Assembly: GCA_002448715.1 (NCBI GenBank)
Contig: DJZU01000005.1
Coordinates: forward strand, 1 to 54,820
Reading direction: 5' to 3'
DNA: 54,820 nt
Source of the DNA: Candidatus Neomicrothrix sp. UBA6944
Lineage (GTDB): Bacteria; Actinomycetota; Acidimicrobiia; Acidimicrobiales; Poriferisodalaceae
Shown: one piece after another, positions 44,113 through 53,459 of the stretch
Position numbering within the stretch: the first letter of the stretch is position 1
Layout of the letters: every line of letters starts with the position of its first letter
Made by a program: the position numbers and the translations under genes
The notes under the pieces: model-generated
What the model saw: only the letters and a program-made list of their open reading frames with translations
Told to the model about the DNA's origin: nothing
Databases searched by the model: none

Positions 44113-44913
44113 ATGAGTGAATTCGCTGTGTACGGAGACCTTCACGTCTCTCTTGATAACTATGTAGCCACCGCTGAAATCCGTCGCCCACCTAACAATT
44201 TCTTCGACTTGGAGCTGATTGATGGGCTCGTGTCAGCATTCGGGGACTTAGACAACGACGAAAACTGTCGAGCAATAGTCCTATGCGCGGAAGGCAAGAA
44301 CTTTTGCGCAGGTGCCCAATTTCACAACGATGGGAGCAGAGGCGGTGAAATCATCGCCAAGAACGCTGACGGGTCCGCGCGACATCTTTATGACGCTGCA
44401 TTTGATCTCTTCAGTTGCAAAACTCCCGTTGTAGCAGCAGTTCAGGGCGCCGCCGTCGGCGGCGGTTTGGGCGTCGCTTGTTTTGCTGATTTTAGAATCG
44501 CTGCTCCAGAAGCACGTTTCACTGCAAACTTTGCTCGGCTCGGATTCCACCATGGATTTGCGTTAACAGTTACTCTTCCCGCACTTGTGGGGCAACAAAA
44601 GGCGTTGGAGTTGCTCTATACGGGTGCTCGGGTCAAAGGCGATGAAGCGGTGAAGATCGGGCTGGCAGACCATCTAGTGCCACTGGCCGACCTTCGCTCC
44701 GCCGCAACCGATTTTGCCTCCGAAATAGCGACGTCCGCTCCACTGGCAGTGGAATCGATTCGTCAAACGATGAGAGGACACCTTCCTCAAGCCGTTAAAG
44801 CCGCCACCGACCGAGAAAAAGAAGAACAAGACCGCTTACGTGGGACAGAGGATTGGAAGGAAGGCGTCGAAGCTATGAATGAACGACGCGTTCCTAATTT
44901 CTCCCGAAAGTGA
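44113..44913 (+). CDS. Crotonase-family protein
   Basis: 266 residues. KNFCAGAQFHNDG and QGAAVGGGLGVACFAD are the oxyanion segments. At the first hydratase acid position it has ANFARLG, while the second keeps Glu (ALELLYTG). It is the nearest relative here of the gene at 14993-15775. It lies between the heteromeric dehydrogenase and another dehydrogenase, consistent with one beta-oxidation module. Confidence 0.83.
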   Translation: MSEFAVYGDLHVSLDNYVATAEIRRPPNNFFDLELIDGLVSAFGDLDNDENCRAIVLCAEGKNFCAGAQFHNDGSRGGEIIAKNADGSARHLYDAAFDLFSCKTPVVAAVQGAAVGGGLGVACFADFRIAAPEARFTANFARLGFHHGFALTVTLPALVGQQKALELLYTGARVKGDEAVKIGLADHLVPLADLRSAATDFASEIATSAPLAVESIRQTMRGHLPQAVKAATDREKEEQDRLRGTEDWKEGVEAMNERRVPNFSRK

Positions 44914-44938
44914 ACATAGGGGAGCGGGGTGTCCAAAC

Positions 44939-46135
44939 GTGAATGATTTGACCGAAGAGCAAATCCGAGCGGAGTTGGATCTTATCCTCGATCGGCGAAA
45001 TGCTGATACGAGGCTGAGCACCATGGGTGCGGGATCCGATGATCTTGATGCAGGCCGTCGGTATCTCGCAAACACCGTGCTGGGAGGTTGGCATGTTCCC
45101 ACTTGGCCAAGAGAACATGGAGGTCAAGATGCTTCCGTTAACCAAAATTCACTCATCGGGCGCGTGCTTCGAGAATTCGTAGTACCCGACCTGTACCCCT
45201 TCGCCATCGGCCTAGGAATGGTAGGTCCTGCACTTTTGGAACACGGCACCAACGCCCAGCAAACAGATTGGTTGAAGCCCATTGCATCAGGAGAGTCGAT
45301 CTGGTGTCAGATGTTTTCAGAACCCGAAGCCGGCTCTGATCTCGCCAATGTTGCTCTCAGCGCACTACAAGACGGTGACGAATGGATATTGGGAGGCCAA
45401 AAGACATGGACAAGTAGAGCCGTGTGGGCCCAATGGGCTATCTGTCTGGCTCGCACAGATGCCGCTCAGCCCAAGCACAAGGGGCTCACCATGTTTGCGA
45501 TACCAATGTCGCTAGCTGGGGTCGAAGTGCGGCCTCTGATGCAAATGAACCGAGATGCTCACTTCAGCGAGGTCTTTGTTGACGGCGCTCGGCTTTCGGA
45601 CCAGTGGCGTATTGGGGAGGTCGGTGAAGGCTGGAGGGTCGCCATGACTGTTTTAGCCCATGAACGTGCGGGAGGGGGCAGTCGTGGCGGCGGCGATGGC
45701 AACGCTCGAGGCTTGAAACTTCCAAGTTGGATAGCTGATCTGCAGGTGCTAGTTGGCGAGCAAACCGGTGATTGGCGAAACAAAGTTGCTGCTCTTTACG
45801 CTCGTGATGCCGCCAGTCGTTGGACTGCCCAACGAGCTAGCGATGAAGCACGGTCGACGGGTTCTCCAGGGCCAGCCGGAAGTGGCGCCAAACTAAGAAC
45901 TGTGAATTCGTACAAGGGCCGCTCGTATCTAGCAAACAGCACATCGGGCGCTCGTGGGATGCTCGAAGATAGCCATGGATACATAGAGACACTCACGGCA
46001 CCATCGATGTCGATTCGGGGTGGCACGGACGAGATTCAGAGAAACATCTTAGGAGAGCGGGTTCTTGGCCTTCCAGGGGAGCCCCGCTTGGATCGCGACG
46101 TTCCCTGGAATGAAAGCCGTCGAGGACTGATCTAA
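44939..46135 (+). CDS. Acyl-CoA dehydrogenase
   Basis: 398 residues from GTG 44939, placed after the crotonase stop; GGGGAGCGGGG precedes it. The longer frame from 44879 would overlap the crotonase and lacks family similarity. WCQMFSEPEAGSDLANVA and GQKTWTSRAVWAQWAICLAR are present, the Glu is in LAHERAGGG and the end is IRGGTDEIQRNILGERVLGLP. It overlaps the convergent tesB stop by four bases. Confidence 0.88.
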   Translation: MNDLTEEQIRAELDLILDRRNADTRLSTMGAGSDDLDAGRRYLANTVLGGWHVPTWPREHGGQDASVNQNSLIGRVLREFVVPDLYPFAIGLGMVGPALLEHGTNAQQTDWLKPIASGESIWCQMFSEPEAGSDLANVALSALQDGDEWILGGQKTWTSRAVWAQWAICLARTDAAQPKHKGLTMFAIPMSLAGVEVRPLMQMNRDAHFSEVFVDGARLSDQWRIGEVGEGWRVAMTVLAHERAGGGSRGGGDGNARGLKLPSWIADLQVLVGEQTGDWRNKVAALYARDAASRWTAQRASDEARSTGSPGPAGSGAKLRTVNSYKGRSYLANSTSGARGMLEDSHGYIETLTAPSMSIRGGTDEIQRNILGERVLGLPGEPRLDRDVPWNESRRGLI

Positions 46136-46947
46136 GCCTCTCGCCGTTCTCTCAACAGCACTTCCTGAGCGATTGTTGCAACATGTCGCCCATCGGGCGC
46201 AAACAGATTGCCCACCGTCATCCCTCTCGATCCTGTGAGCCCATGACAATCCCATTCATAGAGGTGCCAATCGTCTGCTCGCGCAGGACGGTGAAACCAC
46301 ATTGCGTGATCGAGCGACGCCCCCATAAATCGTTGTTGGTATTCGTCGCTCGGCGCTTGGATCGGGTGCAGCGATCGAGCCGCGTCAAACTGAATCGAAT
46401 CAGAGGTGAATGCAAGGCCACACAAATGAAGTTGGGGGTCATCGCTAATCTTGTCTCGAATCTTTACCCAACCCATTGATCTTCCTGCCCCTGGCGGACT
46501 ATTCAGGGCGCGACGATCTAGCAGCAAATTCATGTGATCATTTTCTCGGGCGCTGCAATCTTCAGGATCCGGAGCAAGGGGCATTCGAGCGGTTTGAATT
46601 TCAGCGTCTTGTTCTACAACGTGGAACGAACAAGAGAGATTAAGAATCGCTCCCCCACTCTGACGAGCTACCACAGCCCGGGTACAAAAAGAGCGTCCAT
46701 TACGTAGACGATCAACTTCGTAACGAACGGGTTCGTTTAGGGTGCCTCCACGTATGAAGTAGGCGTGAACGGAATGAAGACCAAAAGTTTCGTCAACTGT
46801 CGCGAACGCGGCTTTGAGACCTTGCGCTATCACTTGTCCGCCATATATCCGTCCCCATTGATAATCGGGACTTAATCCCACCCAGGTGTCTGGGCCATGC
46901 TGCTCAAGTTGCATTAGCTCACCAAAGGTCATCAACTGTTCGCCCAT
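46132..46947 (-). CDS. Acyl-CoA thioesterase II (TesB family)
   Basis: 271 residues, a double hot-dog protein. YGGQVIAQGLKAAFATV and the catalytic-region SVHAYFIRGGTLNEPV in the first domain, and DHAMWFHRPARADDWHLYE with SRGMTVGNLFAPDGRHVA in the second, are family hallmarks. It hydrolyses medium to long acyl-CoAs and so balances the many beta-oxidation genes around it. Confidence 0.93.
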   Translation of the reverse strand: MGEQLMTFGELMQLEQHGPDTWVGLSPDYQWGRIYGGQVIAQGLKAAFATVDETFGLHSVHAYFIRGGTLNEPVRYEVDRLRNGRSFCTRAVVARQSGGAILNLSCSFHVVEQDAEIQTARMPLAPDPEDCSARENDHMNLLLDRRALNSPPGAGRSMGWVKIRDKISDDPQLHLCGLAFTSDSIQFDAARSLHPIQAPSDEYQQRFMGASLDHAMWFHRPARADDWHLYEWDCHGLTGSRGMTVGNLFAPDGRHVATIAQEVLLRERREA

Positions 46948-47089
46948 GAGAACCGATCGTACTTAGATCAGCTTGCCTTCAACTAGTTAATTCCTAGCAG
47001 CCAGGCGTGAGACATCTCCAAAATCTATTACTAGAGCTCCAACCCGCGCGAACAGGCAGGAGAGCGCAACCCCGACTACCTTCGGTTTG

Positions 47090-47860
47090 GTGAACTCACT
47101 CAACAGCTCCCAAACGCATGCTGCTAATGTCCTTTGGGATTACTACCAAAGCAACAAGACACTTCCCGAGGAAGCCTTCGTTGATCTCGATTTTAACGAT
47201 GGGTTAGCTATCCAAGCCGAAATCCGGAGAAGAAGGGTTGAAAGCGGGTTAACCCAGATCGGTTGGAAAGTCGGTCTGACCTCCGATCGGGCAAGAATGC
47301 AGGTTGGGATCGACGATCGGCCATTCGGGCACCTAATGCAACAGTTCGAGAGCGGCGTCTCGTTGCCGGCGAATTCTGTGGCGGGCGCCACTATCGAACC
47401 TGAAATGTGTTTCACCATTGGCGAAAGCATTGCGGGCCCTGATGTCGACCCTAAGACGGTCCCTGGTCGAATTGAGCGGGTAGCTGCTGGCTACGAACTT
47501 AACGAGCGTCGCGCCGTTGTCGGCGGGAACCTCGCGATGTTGATCGCTGACAATCTAACTAACTGGGCCATAGTGGAAGGATCCGGAGTTCCTGTAAGCG
47601 AAGTCCAAAATATTGATGAGACTGAAATTGTTCTCTACCGAAATGACGAAGAGTGCTTTCGCTGCGTTCATAAGGATGAAGTTGACAACCCTTTTATTTC
47701 GATCTCGCGGCTCGCCGCTACTTTGCACCGCTTCGATCTGAGTCTCGAAGCTGGCCAGAAAGTTATAACCGGCGCCTATACCCGGCACACGGTAGAAGCT
47801 GGAGAGCATTGGATCGCCGAGTATTCAGATATTGGTCGCGTCGAAACGAGTTACACATGA
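47090..47860 (+). CDS. 2-keto-4-pentenoate hydratase family (fumarylacetoacetase superfamily)
   Basis: 256 residues from GTG 47090 (a TTG one codon upstream is possible). GWKVGLTSDRARMQVGIDD, ATIEPEMCFTIGESI and GYELNERRAVVGGN match MhpD/XylJ-type hydratases with the metal-binding Glu residues. It would hydrate a 2-hydroxypenta-2,4-dienoate, a product of meta-cleavage. No ring-cleavage dioxygenase is seen here apart from the small VOC protein. It overlaps the next gene as ATGA. Confidence 0.87.
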   Translation: MNSLNSSQTHAANVLWDYYQSNKTLPEEAFVDLDFNDGLAIQAEIRRRRVESGLTQIGWKVGLTSDRARMQVGIDDRPFGHLMQQFESGVSLPANSVAGATIEPEMCFTIGESIAGPDVDPKTVPGRIERVAAGYELNERRAVVGGNLAMLIADNLTNWAIVEGSGVPVSEVQNIDETEIVLYRNDEECFRCVHKDEVDNPFISISRLAATLHRFDLSLEAGQKVITGAYTRHTVEAGEHWIAEYSDIGRVETSYT

Positions 47861-48864
47861 ATTCTCAATTATCCATTCCCGATAAGCCCCTCAATGTGCT
47901 GGTCACAAAGACGCTTACCTTGCCAGATGTGACGCCCGAGGAAGAGTCAATGATCCGAGAGGCAGCGGGCCCGGACTCAACGGTCGTAATTGTCGACAGC
48001 CCTAAAGAGGGCATCGAATTCGCGTCGACTGCTGATGTGATACTGGGTATTACTCCAAAATGGCTTTTCGAATCGGCTCCGAATCTTAAATGGGTTCACG
48101 CCACAGCATCGGGTGTTGACATGTTCATGTTCCATGAATTCGTCGATAGCGATGTCATACTCACCGGAGAAAAGGGTCTAGTCGGTGGCCACTTAGCTGA
48201 CACTGCCTTCGGATTGCTTTTGGCTCTAACTCGTAAGATTAAAAAGGCGATCGAGTTAGGTCCTGAAGGGTGGAGTCTCGAAAATCGAGAAATGATGCGG
48301 TTTTCCGAGATCGAACTAGAGGGCCTGACGATGGGAATTGTCGGGTTTGGCGGCACTGGCCGACACTTAGCTCGTAGGGCAACTGCATTCGGAATGAAAG
48401 TTCGGGCCGTAGATGCGTTCCCAGTTGACCCTAGCGATGGAGTTACTGAGGTCGAAGATATGAATGCTTTGCCTGACATAGTTAAATCAAGTGATGTCTT
48501 GGCGGTGGGCCTTCCTCTCACTGAGGACACCAGAGGGATGTGTAACTACAGCTTCTTTGAACAAATGAAGCCAACATCCATCTTTCTAAATGTCACCAGG
48601 GGGGAGATTATTGATGGCCCCGGTCTGGAAAAAGCACTCGAAGATGGCATCATCGGCGGAGCAGCACTCGACGTCGCTCCGGTTGAACCGTTACCTGCCG
48701 AGAGTCCATTGTGGAAATTCGAAAATTGTGTGATGACCCCTCACACCGCTGGAGCTAGCCAACATCGAGGTCGTCGAAACCTTGAAAGGTTTTGCAGAAA
48801 TCTCGTAGCGCTCCGCGAGGGACGTCCATTTGAAGGCGTGGTAGACAAAAAAGCCGGCTTTTAG
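47857..48864 (+). CDS. D-2-hydroxyacid dehydrogenase
   Basis: 335 residues from ATG 47857, overlapping the hydratase stop as ATGA. The NAD site is VGFGGTGRHLA. The catalytic trio is present as Arg in NVTRGEIID, Glu in VAPVEPLP and His in TPHTAGAS. It reduces or oxidises a 2-keto/2-hydroxy acid. Coupling to the hydratase suggests it handles a 2-keto acid of the same route. Confidence 0.9.
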   Translation: MNSQLSIPDKPLNVLVTKTLTLPDVTPEEESMIREAAGPDSTVVIVDSPKEGIEFASTADVILGITPKWLFESAPNLKWVHATASGVDMFMFHEFVDSDVILTGEKGLVGGHLADTAFGLLLALTRKIKKAIELGPEGWSLENREMMRFSEIELEGLTMGIVGFGGTGRHLARRATAFGMKVRAVDAFPVDPSDGVTEVEDMNALPDIVKSSDVLAVGLPLTEDTRGMCNYSFFEQMKPTSIFLNVTRGEIIDGPGLEKALEDGIIGGAALDVAPVEPLPAESPLWKFENCVMTPHTAGASQHRGRRNLERFCRNLVALREGRPFEGVVDKKAGF

Positions 48865-48904
48865 GCGTTGGCGTTCGGGGCGGGAACCCTCTGACAACAA
48901 CACT

Positions 48905-50080
48905 CTATCCGGGATGAATTTGAATAGCTTCGTTCTCAGCTAGTTGGTCAATCTCATCTTCTGTAAAGCCGAACTCGATTAGAAGCTCGCGAGAATGTTG
49001 TCCCTTTAGCGGGCTTGGCATTCGAATATCGGATGACACACCCTCGATATTTGTTGCGTTCTTAAGTATCTCAATTTGCCCAGATACTGGATGTTCCACA
49101 GATTTAGCTATCTCGAGGTGCTGAACCTGCGGATCATCGAACGTCTCAGCAACGGTATTGACGGGACCGCAGGGCACGCCTACCGCATTTAGCCGAAAAA
49201 CCCAATTGTCGGAGGTATCGCCAGATAACACGTCCTCAATGAGTTTGTTGAGTTCAGTTTTGTTGGTACGCCGAGAAGAAACCGTCGAGAACCTAGGGTC
49301 CTCTACCCAACTATCCACCCCTACCTCACGACAGAACGCTTCCCAAAGCCGGCCGCCTGAAGCTGCAAGGTTTATATATCCATCACGGGTCTTGTACATA
49401 CCCATAGGCCCCAGAGTCGGATGGTCATTTCCTTCCTGAGATGGATTTTCTCGGGCGACGGTCCAACGTGCCGCTTGGAAGTCAAGCATCCCAACCATTG
49501 ACTCCAGCAACGATGTGTGAACCCATCGACCTTTTCCTGTTCTTTGACGTTCGTGAAGAGCTGTAAGAATCCCGATAGCAAGCTGCAACCCGGCTGTTAT
49601 GTCGCTTATGGCAACACCCGCTCTAACCGGTCCTTGGTCGGGAAGCCCGGTGATGCTCATCATGCCGCCTAACCCCTGCGCAATCTGATCTACACCACCA
49701 CGTTGACCGTAGGGTCCGTCTTGACCGAAGCCAGAAATGGAACCGAGGATGATTCGGGGGTTTATCTCGGAAAGACTTTGGAAATCGAACCCCAGCTTGT
49801 ATTTGACTGGGCTGCGCATGTTCTCCACCAGCACATCGGCCGATTGGACCAACCGATGAAGCGTGGCGCGTCCATCAGGATGTTTCAAATCAATGATCAG
49901 CGACCGCTTATTCCGATGGAGATTCAAGTAGTCAGGTGACGAACGTCCGCCTGCCTCAAAACCGCCTTCTGGCGATTCAACTCGGACAACGTTCGCGCCC
50001 CAGTCAGCTAACTGTCGCACCGCTGTAGGTCCGGCTCGAGCGATGGTCAAATCGATCACCGTCACATCAGAAAGCGGCAT
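48905..50080 (-). CDS. CaiB/BaiF (class III) CoA-transferase
   Basis: 391 residues. ATG 50080 is preferred to GTG 50092 because AAGGA lies just before it and the family N-terminus begins there (MPLSDVTVIDLT). The catalytic Asp is in VAISDITAG and the glycine loop is SGFGQDGPYGQRGG. It transfers CoA between acids such as succinate or short hydroxy acids. It follows the deacylase gene closely on the same strand. Confidence 0.9.
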   Translation of the reverse strand: MPLSDVTVIDLTIARAGPTAVRQLADWGANVVRVESPEGGFEAGGRSSPDYLNLHRNKRSLIIDLKHPDGRATLHRLVQSADVLVENMRSPVKYKLGFDFQSLSEINPRIILGSISGFGQDGPYGQRGGVDQIAQGLGGMMSITGLPDQGPVRAGVAISDITAGLQLAIGILTALHERQRTGKGRWVHTSLLESMVGMLDFQAARWTVARENPSQEGNDHPTLGPMGMYKTRDGYINLAASGGRLWEAFCREVGVDSWVEDPRFSTVSSRRTNKTELNKLIEDVLSGDTSDNWVFRLNAVGVPCGPVNTVAETFDDPQVQHLEIAKSVEHPVSGQIEILKNATNIEGVSSDIRMPSPLKGQHSRELLIEFGFTEDEIDQLAENEAIQIHPG

Positions 50081-50099
50081 TGAGTCCTTCACTAGGGCT

Positions 50100-51809
50100 C
50101 TACTTCGGATCTACTTGGGCGCCGCGTACTAGCCTGCCGGGCCGTTCTCCTGTGGGCTCGCCTCCTCGGGCGACTTCTAGACCGGAAACGAACGTGTGGC
50201 TGTATCCGTGTGGACGTTGGACAAGACGCTTCCCACCCGCCGGTAGATCACGAATCAGTTCGGGTGTTCCTACGGATAGACGGTCAAAGTCAATGACGTT
50301 GAAGTCTGCTTTATAGCCCGGTCGCAACAACCCCCGGTCTAGAAGCCCATACGTTTCGGCAGTTCGTCGTGTTTGTTTATTAACCAGGAATTCAAGCGGG
50401 AGGCGTTCGCCTCGAGTTCTGTCGCGCCCCCAATGTGTGAGTAGGTAGGTGGGGTAAGAAGCATCACATATTGTTCCCACGTGAGCTCCTGCATCGCCGA
50501 CCCCACATATGGTGTACGGGTCCGTGAGCATCTCAAAGATTTCGTTCAAAGATCCAGAGCTGTAATTTTCAAACGGATACAAGAGAAGGGTGTCTCCGGC
50601 TCCTCTAGCCAGAAGGTCCAACAATACTTGCCATGGGCTGACGCCTAGTTGTGCAGCCCGAGCGGCGACCGATGTATCGGGTTCTGGTTCGTAATCCAGT
50701 TCAGGACCCAACTCGAATGCTCGTGTCAAGGCGTAGTCCATCCAGTCGCTAAAAGCATCCTGCGGACGTTCCTCTATCAGTCGGGTTCGTAGATCACCGT
50801 CATTGCGCAACAACGCGGCACGCTCATCGACGGGAAGCTGAGCAATCGCCTTGTAGGAAGGGTGATTGCCGAGTGGATTGACGGTCGCGTCGAGCCCGAG
50901 CAAAACTCCGATCGGTCGACAACCCACCTGACCGGTTGCGGCGACCCCTTCTTCGTTCGCCTTTCCGATTTGTCTTAACGTTTGTCGCCATAGATCCGGA
51001 GCGTGATCGACCTGGATGATCAACGCCGATAACGGCCGTTGCGAAATTTCAGCTGCCCCGCGCAAAGCCTCGAATTCACCTGGTCCAAAATCGCTGTTGA
51101 CCTGTAGCACCCCAGCTTTGGCGTCACGCATTGCTGTCGCGATCGCAGTCAACTCAGGGTCTCCAGCACTGAGTGAGGGAGTTAGGCGACCGTCAGCAGC
51201 CTTATGTTTCGTGGTTCGGCTAGTGCTGAATCCCAGGGCTCCTGCTTCCAGAGCTTCGCATATCAAGTGTTCTAATTGAGATAACTCATCGGAAGTTGGC
51301 ACTTCGAGATGGTCGGCACCGCGTTCTCCCATCACGAAAAATCGCAAGGCACCATGAGGTATCTGACTACCGATGTCCATTACACGTGGCATGCTCTCCA
51401 AGACGTCCAGATACTCGGGATAACTCTGCCATGAGAAGTCGATCCCTTCTGCGAGAACCGTGCCCGGAATGTCTTCCACTCCTTCCATCAAGTTGATGAG
51501 AAAATCTTCCGTTCCTGGACGCACTGGTGCGAAACCGACGCCGCAGTTACCGAAGATCGCTGTCGTCACTCCGTGCCAAGATGAGGGTGTCATCTCTGGA
51601 TCCCAGGTTGCTTGCCCATCGTAATGAGTGTGGATATCAACCCAGCCAGGCAAGAGAAGTTGACCGTCTACATCCAGCTCCCTTTGGCTTCGCCCATCAA
51701 CCTCCCCGACGCTTGTGATGCGACCGTCGGACACAGCCAGATCGCCTGAGAACTCAGGGGATCCACTTCCGTCGATGATTCGGGCATTTCGTACCACTAA
51801 ATCGTGCAT
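50100..51809 (-). CDS. N-acyl-D-amino-acid deacylase family amidohydrolase (second copy)
   Basis: 569 residues from ATG 51809 (a TTG three codons upstream is less likely). WVDIHTHYDGQATWDP, FGNCGVGFAPV and GVGDAGAHVGTICD match the copy at 4524-6248 motif for motif. The two differ widely elsewhere, so they are old paralogues rather than a recent duplication. It is followed at 20 bases by the CoA-transferase, which suggests the freed acid is passed to CoA. Confidence 0.86.
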   Translation of the reverse strand: MHDLVVRNARIIDGSGSPEFSGDLAVSDGRITSVGEVDGRSQRELDVDGQLLLPGWVDIHTHYDGQATWDPEMTPSSWHGVTTAIFGNCGVGFAPVRPGTEDFLINLMEGVEDIPGTVLAEGIDFSWQSYPEYLDVLESMPRVMDIGSQIPHGALRFFVMGERGADHLEVPTSDELSQLEHLICEALEAGALGFSTSRTTKHKAADGRLTPSLSAGDPELTAIATAMRDAKAGVLQVNSDFGPGEFEALRGAAEISQRPLSALIIQVDHAPDLWRQTLRQIGKANEEGVAATGQVGCRPIGVLLGLDATVNPLGNHPSYKAIAQLPVDERAALLRNDGDLRTRLIEERPQDAFSDWMDYALTRAFELGPELDYEPEPDTSVAARAAQLGVSPWQVLLDLLARGAGDTLLLYPFENYSSGSLNEIFEMLTDPYTICGVGDAGAHVGTICDASYPTYLLTHWGRDRTRGERLPLEFLVNKQTRRTAETYGLLDRGLLRPGYKADFNVIDFDRLSVGTPELIRDLPAGGKRLVQRPHGYSHTFVSGLEVARGGEPTGERPGRLVRGAQVDPK

Positions 51810-51995
51810 GAGTTGCAAGCGTACTCATCATTGCCGGTACTAATTCGAAATAGCTGCTCCACCCAGAGACTGCAGCAAACTTCAAGAAGAATCCCCACGC
51901 GAAGTCAGCAGCCGAAGCTGCCCGGTAGATAACTTCGTAGTTGTGGGAATTCACTGTCGGAAAGATTTGCCAACCAAGGATCCGGGGTAGCAAAG

Positions 51996-52793
51996 GTGCC
52001 TTGGTACGACGACGTCGTAGAGAGCCATTTTGATGTTGATTGTGAAGGGCACCGACACACAATCTGCTGGTCCAATGGGGAAATTCTGCTTACCCACCAC
52101 CCGGACGTTCAGGCAGAGAAAACTCTTGTGGCGCTGGGTGGCCGCAAACCCAAGTGTTTGGAGATATTCGAGCTGTGGGAATTAGCTATTTCCGACGGGG
52201 GCTTTATTGAGGAATGGGCTCCTTGGTATGAGGCTGATCACCAGAGACGGTGGTGGCTAAAGACCGCTTTGGAGCGTCTCCGTTCTGAAGGGGTGCAAGA
52301 CTTCCTCTTCGACCTGCCAAGAGATCGTGCTGTGCGTATGGGCGAAGTCATCACAACTTTGCCACATGAGTTTCTTGATCGAGCAATGGCAACAGTCGTT
52401 GATGCAGGTGATAGGCGGGGCTGGGATTTTGCTCCAGCTATCAGTCGCCACCTCTCCGATGCTACGAAGCTAAGGGCGCGCCGCTCATTCGTGCGCGCCT
52501 TGAGCCATCAAAGACCTTCCATTCCCAATCCAGCTTTACTTCCGTTCGTATGCCATGTGGATCTATCTCGGGAACCTGCGGTTGAGGGTCAAATCTCGGG
52601 CAGAGACAGCCGGATCGAGATCCGCTTACACCCGCGGTGGCTTAGCGAGGTTTGGGCGCGCGGCCTCTCAGTGCACGGCGGATGCTTCACGGTCAGCGTC
52701 TCGGAAGAACCGAGCAACGTCGTCGTGACTCAAGTCGAATGGATTGAGCGAAACAATAGATTCGAGCCTCGGCTAACTCGAACTCAGCTATGA
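51996..52793 (+). CDS. Hypothetical protein, family not recognised
   Basis: 265 residues from a GTG at 51996. It has no signal peptide or membrane segment and is rich in Arg, Trp and acidic residues. The N-terminal third has strands around HRHTICWSNGEILLTHH, a helical middle follows (WWLKTALERLRSEG), and the C-terminus is strand-rich (VSEEPSNVVVTQVEWIE). No known motif is seen. It converges with ung and overlaps it by ten bases. The 186-base gap upstream holds nothing I can identify. Confidence 0.65.
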   Translation: MPWYDDVVESHFDVDCEGHRHTICWSNGEILLTHHPDVQAEKTLVALGGRKPKCLEIFELWELAISDGGFIEEWAPWYEADHQRRWWLKTALERLRSEGVQDFLFDLPRDRAVRMGEVITTLPHEFLDRAMATVVDAGDRRGWDFAPAISRHLSDATKLRARRSFVRALSHQRPSIPNPALLPFVCHVDLSREPAVEGQISGRDSRIEIRLHPRWLSEVWARGLSVHGGCFTVSVSEEPSNVVVTQVEWIERNNRFEPRLTRTQL

Positions 52794-53449
52794 GACAAGG
52801 CCCAGTCGACGGAACCTCGACCAGCCTCGTCGAGGGCTGCGTTAGTCCGAGAAAAGGGCCTACTACCCAAAAAGCCTCTGTGAGCACTCAGAGGAGAAGG
52901 GTGGGGGGCTTCGATTATGAAGTGTTGCGAACCGTCTATAAGTACCTTTTTCTTCTGCGCAAAGGCGCCCCATAACAAGAAGACGACGCGTTCTTTCTTC
53001 TGATTGACCACACGGATGATTTCATCTGTGAACCTTTCCCAACCGCGGTTGCGATGAGAGCCGGCTTTACTAGCTCGTACCGTCAGTACCGTGTTCAAGA
53101 GCAACACGCCCTGTCTCGCCCACTCTTCTAGATTGCCATGGTCAGGTGGAACAACGCCTAGGTCCGAGTGCATTTCTTTATAAATATTCTGCAACGACGG
53201 TGGAATCGGAACGCCGTGACGAACAGAAAAACACAACCCGTGCGCCTGCCCGCGGCCGTGATACGGATCTTGACCCAGAATGAGAACCTTGACGTTAGCA
53301 AACGAGGTGAGATGTAGTGCCTCGTAAACGTTTGTTTCCGGTGGATAAACCTCGGCGATCTTTCTCTCGTGTTGAACGAAACCTTGAAGCTCAGCCCAGT
53401 ACGGCTCGGAGAACTGTCGCCGCAACAAAGGATTCCAATCTGTTAGCAA
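52784..53449 (-). CDS. ung: Uracil-DNA glycosylase, family 1
   Basis: 221 residues from TTG 53449 with AAGGA seven bases before. The catalytic loop GQDPYHGRGQAHGLCFSV (Asp61) and the Leu-loop HPSPLSAHRG are complete. It removes uracil from DNA at the start of base-excision repair. It lies ten bases after the phosphotransferase gene. Confidence 0.96.
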   Translation of the reverse strand: MLTDWNPLLRRQFSEPYWAELQGFVQHERKIAEVYPPETNVYEALHLTSFANVKVLILGQDPYHGRGQAHGLCFSVRHGVPIPPSLQNIYKEMHSDLGVVPPDHGNLEEWARQGVLLLNTVLTVRASKAGSHRNRGWERFTDEIIRVVNQKKERVVFLLWGAFAQKKKVLIDGSQHFIIEAPHPSPLSAHRGFLGSRPFSRTNAALDEAGRGSVDWALSHS

Positions 53450-53459
53450 ATGCCAATCC

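Noticed and set aside
44879..44938. Longer start for the acyl-CoA dehydrogenase
   Set aside because: It would overlap the end of the crotonase, and the extra residues do not resemble the family.
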